A stretch of DNA of 64,000 nucleotides from Roseburia intestinalis L1-82. GTDB taxonomy: Bacteria > Bacillota > Clostridia > Lachnospirales > Lachnospiraceae. The translations under genes were made by a program, and so were the position numbers. Shown here one piece after another: positions 61,171-64,000 of this stretch (positions are counted from its first letter, which is position 1; each line of letters starts with the position of its first letter). Under the pieces are notes generated by a model. That model had not been told where the DNA came from. It made no database searches and saw only the letters and a program-made list of their open reading frames with translations. The DNA is taken from NCBI RefSeq assembly GCF_900537995.1, contig NZ_LR027880.1, forward strand, positions 1,124,001 to 1,188,000. Direction: 5' to 3'.

Positions 61171-64000
61171 ATGAAAAATAATAAATGGTATGTGATCAGC
61201 ACGTTTGTACTTGGATGTATAGTGATAAATTTTGCCGGCAGGATTTTGTCTGACAGGCTGCAGCTGCCGTTGTGGCTTGATTCTTTTGGAACAGTAACGG
61301 CGGCGTATGTGCTGGGACCTTTCTGTGGAGCTATGGTCGGGATGACGGTAAATCTTACCTATGGGATTTTATATTCCTGGACAAATATGTTTTGTGCATT
61401 GGTCAGTGCCATGGTCGGCATAACGACCGGCATATGTGCGAAAAAAGGATTTTTAAAAAATCTTTATGGAGTACTTTCAACAAGTTTTTTAGTAGCGGTT
61501 TTATCGGTGACACTTTCTGTCCCGTTTAACTATCTGTATTGTGATGGTTCTACGCAGAATATCTGGGGAGACGGTGTTATTGAGTCTATGGAAAAAGTTG
61601 GATTTAACAGCTTTTTCAGTCACTGTATGGGACAGTTTTATCTTGATTTTCTTGATAAGGTTATAACGATCGTCTTAGTATGTTCTCTTATAAAATTGCT
61701 TCAGAAAAAAATTGTATCTAACAGACAGCATACTTTGCTCATGATGTTTCTTTGTATATTGACGCTTGGTGTGATCCGGGGAGAGACAGTAACGGCAAAA
61801 ACAGTTACAGAACAGGAAGATTACAGTAGTTATCTTCAGACTGTTTATGGCAGGGAAAATGGAATACCGGGTGGATGTGCCAATGATATTGTGCAGACGA
61901 AGGATGGCGTTTTATGGATCGGAACATATGGCGGGCTGTACCGGTATAATGGCACAAAATTTCAATGGATCAATGAATATGAATCGATAAAAACCGTGAA
62001 CTGCCTGTATACGGATGAGGAAGGCAGACTGTGGGTTGGAACGAATGACAGCGGACTTTCCATCTTTATCAATGATACGGTTGTAAATGTTATTACTGAA
62101 AAACAGGGACTTGCATCGGATTCGGTGCGCTGTATTACACAGTGCGCAGATGGAAATTATTATGTTGGAACAGCCGGGGCACTTTCCATTGTCACATTAG
62201 CAGGTGGGTTAAATGTGAAAAAGACAATGGAAGATATTGTGTATGTAAAAAGTATGGATGCAGATGCAAATGGAACAGTTGCAGCGGTAACCGATGATGG
62301 AAAACTGTATTTTATCAGGCAGGGAAAGATCACGGATGTTGTGGAGCCATCCGAGGGAGATGATTTTTCCTGCTGTAAGTTTGATGAAAACGGGCTTTTG
62401 TATGCCGGAACTTCACAGAATGAGATACTTTGCTATGGCTGTGATACGGGAGAGTGGAAATACAGGGAAACGAAAGGCTGTGAAGAATTATCCAATATAA
62501 AGTCACTGTATTTTTTAGATGACGGAGCCATGTTTGTCTGTGCCGATAACGGAGTGGGATATTTTGTAGAACAGACAGATTTTAAAATGATAAATACAGA
62601 TACATTCAACAGTTCGATTGATCATATGCTGATGGATTATCAGGGAAATCTCTGGTTTACATCGTCAAGGCTTGGCGTTCTTCGTTTATGTAAGTCGGTA
62701 TTTACATCATTGCAGACAGGAGCTATCCAGGAAAATCAGGTTGTCAATTCAGTTACGAAATGGCAGAACAGGTTTTATATAGGAACGGACAGCGGATTAG
62801 AGGTAATGGATGAAGAGACCGGAGAAGAATATACGGATGATGTTACGGAAACCTTAGCTGGCACAAGAATACGATGTATTCGGACAGACAGCTGTGGAAA
62901 CTTGTGGATCTGCACAACGGGAAAGGGCATTTATGAGATTACAGCAAAAGGAGAGACTTTTGTCTATGATAATGCCAGTGGGGCAAATGGTAATAAATAC
63001 CGTACCGTCGAAGAACTAAAAAACGGGACGATACTTGCGGCAGGAGATGCGGGACTTACATTTATCCGGGATGGGGAGATTACAAAAGTGACCGGTGAAA
63101 CAGATGGACTTACGGTACCGAAGATTCTTTGTGTATTAGAACAGGAAGATGGAACCATATTTGCCGGCACGGATGGAAATGGAATCGCGGTGATAAAAAA
63201 TGGAAAAGTGGAAGATGTTTACAACAAAGAGGATGGATTAAGCTCAGAGGTGATCCTCCGTATGGTGAAAAATGAGGATGGAGGTGTATTTATTGTAACA
63301 AGTAATGGAATCTGTTACATGGATACGGAAGGAAAAATCAGGAGTCTTGATAAATTTCCTTATTATAATAATTATGATATTGTGGAGGGAATCGACCATA
63401 CTTTGTTTATATCAGGGTCAGCGGGGATCTATGTTGTGGATAAAGAGGATCTTTTGTCCGGGAGGAAATTAGAGTATAAACTGTTAAACAGTGATGCCGG
63501 GCTTAACCGGGCGCTGACACCAAATGCATGGAATTATGTAGATGAGAATATGAATTTCTATTTTTCCACAGATACGGGCGTGATTTGTATGGATCTTAAA
63601 AATTATGAGGTTTCCGTCCGTTCCTACCGTATGCAGATGAAATCCGTAAAAATAGATGATGTATCGCATTTTGTCAGACGTGGAGAGGTGATCTATCTGG
63701 AAAGGGGAGCAGAAAAGCTTGAGATATTTCCGGAAATTATCAATTATTCCGTGAATATCCCTTATGTAAGTGTTTACTTAGAGGGGTATGACAGTGAGCC
63801 GCAGGTGGTGTCCCAAAGTGAGATGTCCAGTGTGATTTATACAAATCTTCCGGTAGGAACCTATAAGTTTCATATTGCGGTGCTGGATCATAAGGGACAG
63901 AATCCGGTAGTGGAAAGTGTGTATACCATTGAAAAAAAGGCAGAGATCTACGATCACTGGTGGTTTGTGGTTTATATAGTGGCAGTGTTTACGTTAGCAG
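61171..64000 (+). CDS. Membrane sensor with beta-propeller (Reg_prop/Y_Y_Y), 3' end outside window
   Basis: Open from the ATG at 61171 (GAGGA and AAAGG upstream) to the window edge, 943 codons. Residues about 7-205 hold six or so membrane helices; LPLWLDSFGTVTAAYVLGPFCGAMVG resembles the S-component of ECF transporters. Residues about 220-830 contain many two-component-propeller (Reg_prop) blades, such as DGVLWIGTYGGLYRYNG, EGRLWVGTNDSGLSIF and QGNLWFTSSRLGVLRL. A Y_Y_Y-like beta domain follows (about 850-925), then a helix begins (WWFVVYIVAVFTLA). The output domain, a kinase or a GGDEF domain by analogy, is not seen. Confidence 0.85.
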   Translation, partial: MKNNKWYVISTFVLGCIVINFAGRILSDRLQLPLWLDSFGTVTAAYVLGPFCGAMVGMTVNLTYGILYSWTNMFCALVSAMVGITTGICAKKGFLKNLYGVLSTSFLVAVLSVTLSVPFNYLYCDGSTQNIWGDGVIESMEKVGFNSFFSHCMGQFYLDFLDKVITIVLVCSLIKLLQKKIVSNRQHTLLMMFLCILTLGVIRGETVTAKTVTEQEDYSSYLQTVYGRENGIPGGCANDIVQTKDGVLWIGTYGGLYRYNGTKFQWINEYESIKTVNCLYTDEEGRLWVGTNDSGLSIFINDTVVNVITEKQGLASDSVRCITQCADGNYYVGTAGALSIVTLAGGLNVKKTMEDIVYVKSMDADANGTVAAVTDDGKLYFIRQGKITDVVEPSEGDDFSCCKFDENGLLYAGTSQNEILCYGCDTGEWKYRETKGCEELSNIKSLYFLDDGAMFVCADNGVGYFVEQTDFKMINTDTFNSSIDHMLMDYQGNLWFTSSRLGVLRLCKSVFTSLQTGAIQENQVVNSVTKWQNRFYIGTDSGLEVMDEETGEEYTDDVTETLAGTRIRCIRTDSCGNLWICTTGKGIYEITAKGETFVYDNASGANGNKYRTVEELKNGTILAAGDAGLTFIRDGEITKVTGETDGLTVPKILCVLEQEDGTIFAGTDGNGIAVIKNGKVEDVYNKEDGLSSEVILRMVKNEDGGVFIVTSNGICYMDTEGKIRSLDKFPYYNNYDIVEGIDHTLFISGSAGIYVVDKEDLLSGRKLEYKLLNSDAGLNRALTPNAWNYVDENMNFYFSTDTGVICMDLKNYEVSVRSYRMQMKSVKIDDVSHFVRRGEVIYLERGAEKLEIFPEIINYSVNIPYVSVYLEGYDSEPQVVSQSEMSSVIYTNLPVGTYKFHIAVLDHKGQNPVVESVYTIEKKAEIYDHWWFVVYIVAVFTLA

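Overview
The window reads as a chromosomal segment of a low-to-moderate GC gut Firmicute of the family Lachnospiraceae, most likely Roseburia (R. intestinalis or a close relative). The main reasons are a complete cytoplasmic beta-mannan utilisation locus in the gene order I remember for R. intestinalis, a Clostridia-type SleC cortex-lytic protein, a glmS ribozyme, and GGAGG-type ribosome binding sites throughout. Species assignment is inference from gene content; no rRNA is present. I saw no tRNA, rRNA, CRISPR array or prophage.

Layout. 1-3.2 kb: 3' end of a PPK2-type polyphosphate:AMP phosphotransferase, then an eroded stretch with a stop-interrupted gene and a broken IS4-like transposase, and a small DUF6142-like membrane protein. 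3.2-5.8 kb: an HD hydrolase and an M29 aminopeptidase with a long N-terminal extension. 6.0-9.6 kb: purE-purM-purN-purD. 9.9-21.1 kb: a redox-type C_GCAxxG_C_C protein, the mglBAC galactose/glucose transporter, then a sugar-sensing cluster (AraC-type response regulator, YesM-type kinase, a membrane-anchored periplasmic-binding protein, a second MglB-like lipoprotein, an unknown protein). 21.3-25 kb: glmS ribozyme plus glmS, and convergent sleC. 25-32.5 kb: truA-recJ, a soluble chemoreceptor-like protein, an alpha/beta hydrolase, a DUF1002 protein and adenine deaminase. 32.7-37.4 kb: PadR/DUF1700/DUF4097 envelope module, CapA-like protein and CPBP protease.

37.4-57.6 kb: the mannan locus. An AraC regulator diverges from GH113; then phosphohexomutase, GH36 alpha-galactosidase, LacI regulator, a solute-binding lipoprotein with two permeases, a 2-epimerase, GH130_1 and GH130_2 phosphorylases, CE2 and CE17 acetylesterases and a GH1 beta-glucosidase fused to mannose-6-phosphate isomerase. 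Together they import acetylated galacto(gluco)manno-oligosaccharides, deacetylate and degalactosylate them, epimerise mannobiose to mannosyl-glucose, phosphorolyse it to mannose-1-phosphate, and send this through mannose-6-phosphate to fructose-6-phosphate. The extracellular mannanase and the transporter ATPase are not in the window.

57.6-64 kb: a laterally acquired-looking AAA_14/DUF4143 ATPase preceded by a four-copy, exactly 33-bp-spaced repeat; folD and fchA; and an incomplete sensor protein with a multi-spanning membrane domain followed by a two-component-type beta-propeller that runs off the end.

Most unusual items: a pair of about 380-bp, hairpin-rich elements in inverted orientation in the mannan locus (44530-45511) whose stems are kept while sequence drifts; the GH1-ManA fusion with a usable internal start; the 33-bp repeat array; a promoter followed at once by a terminator ahead of truA; a domesticated-looking insertion-sequence end acting as terminator after ade.
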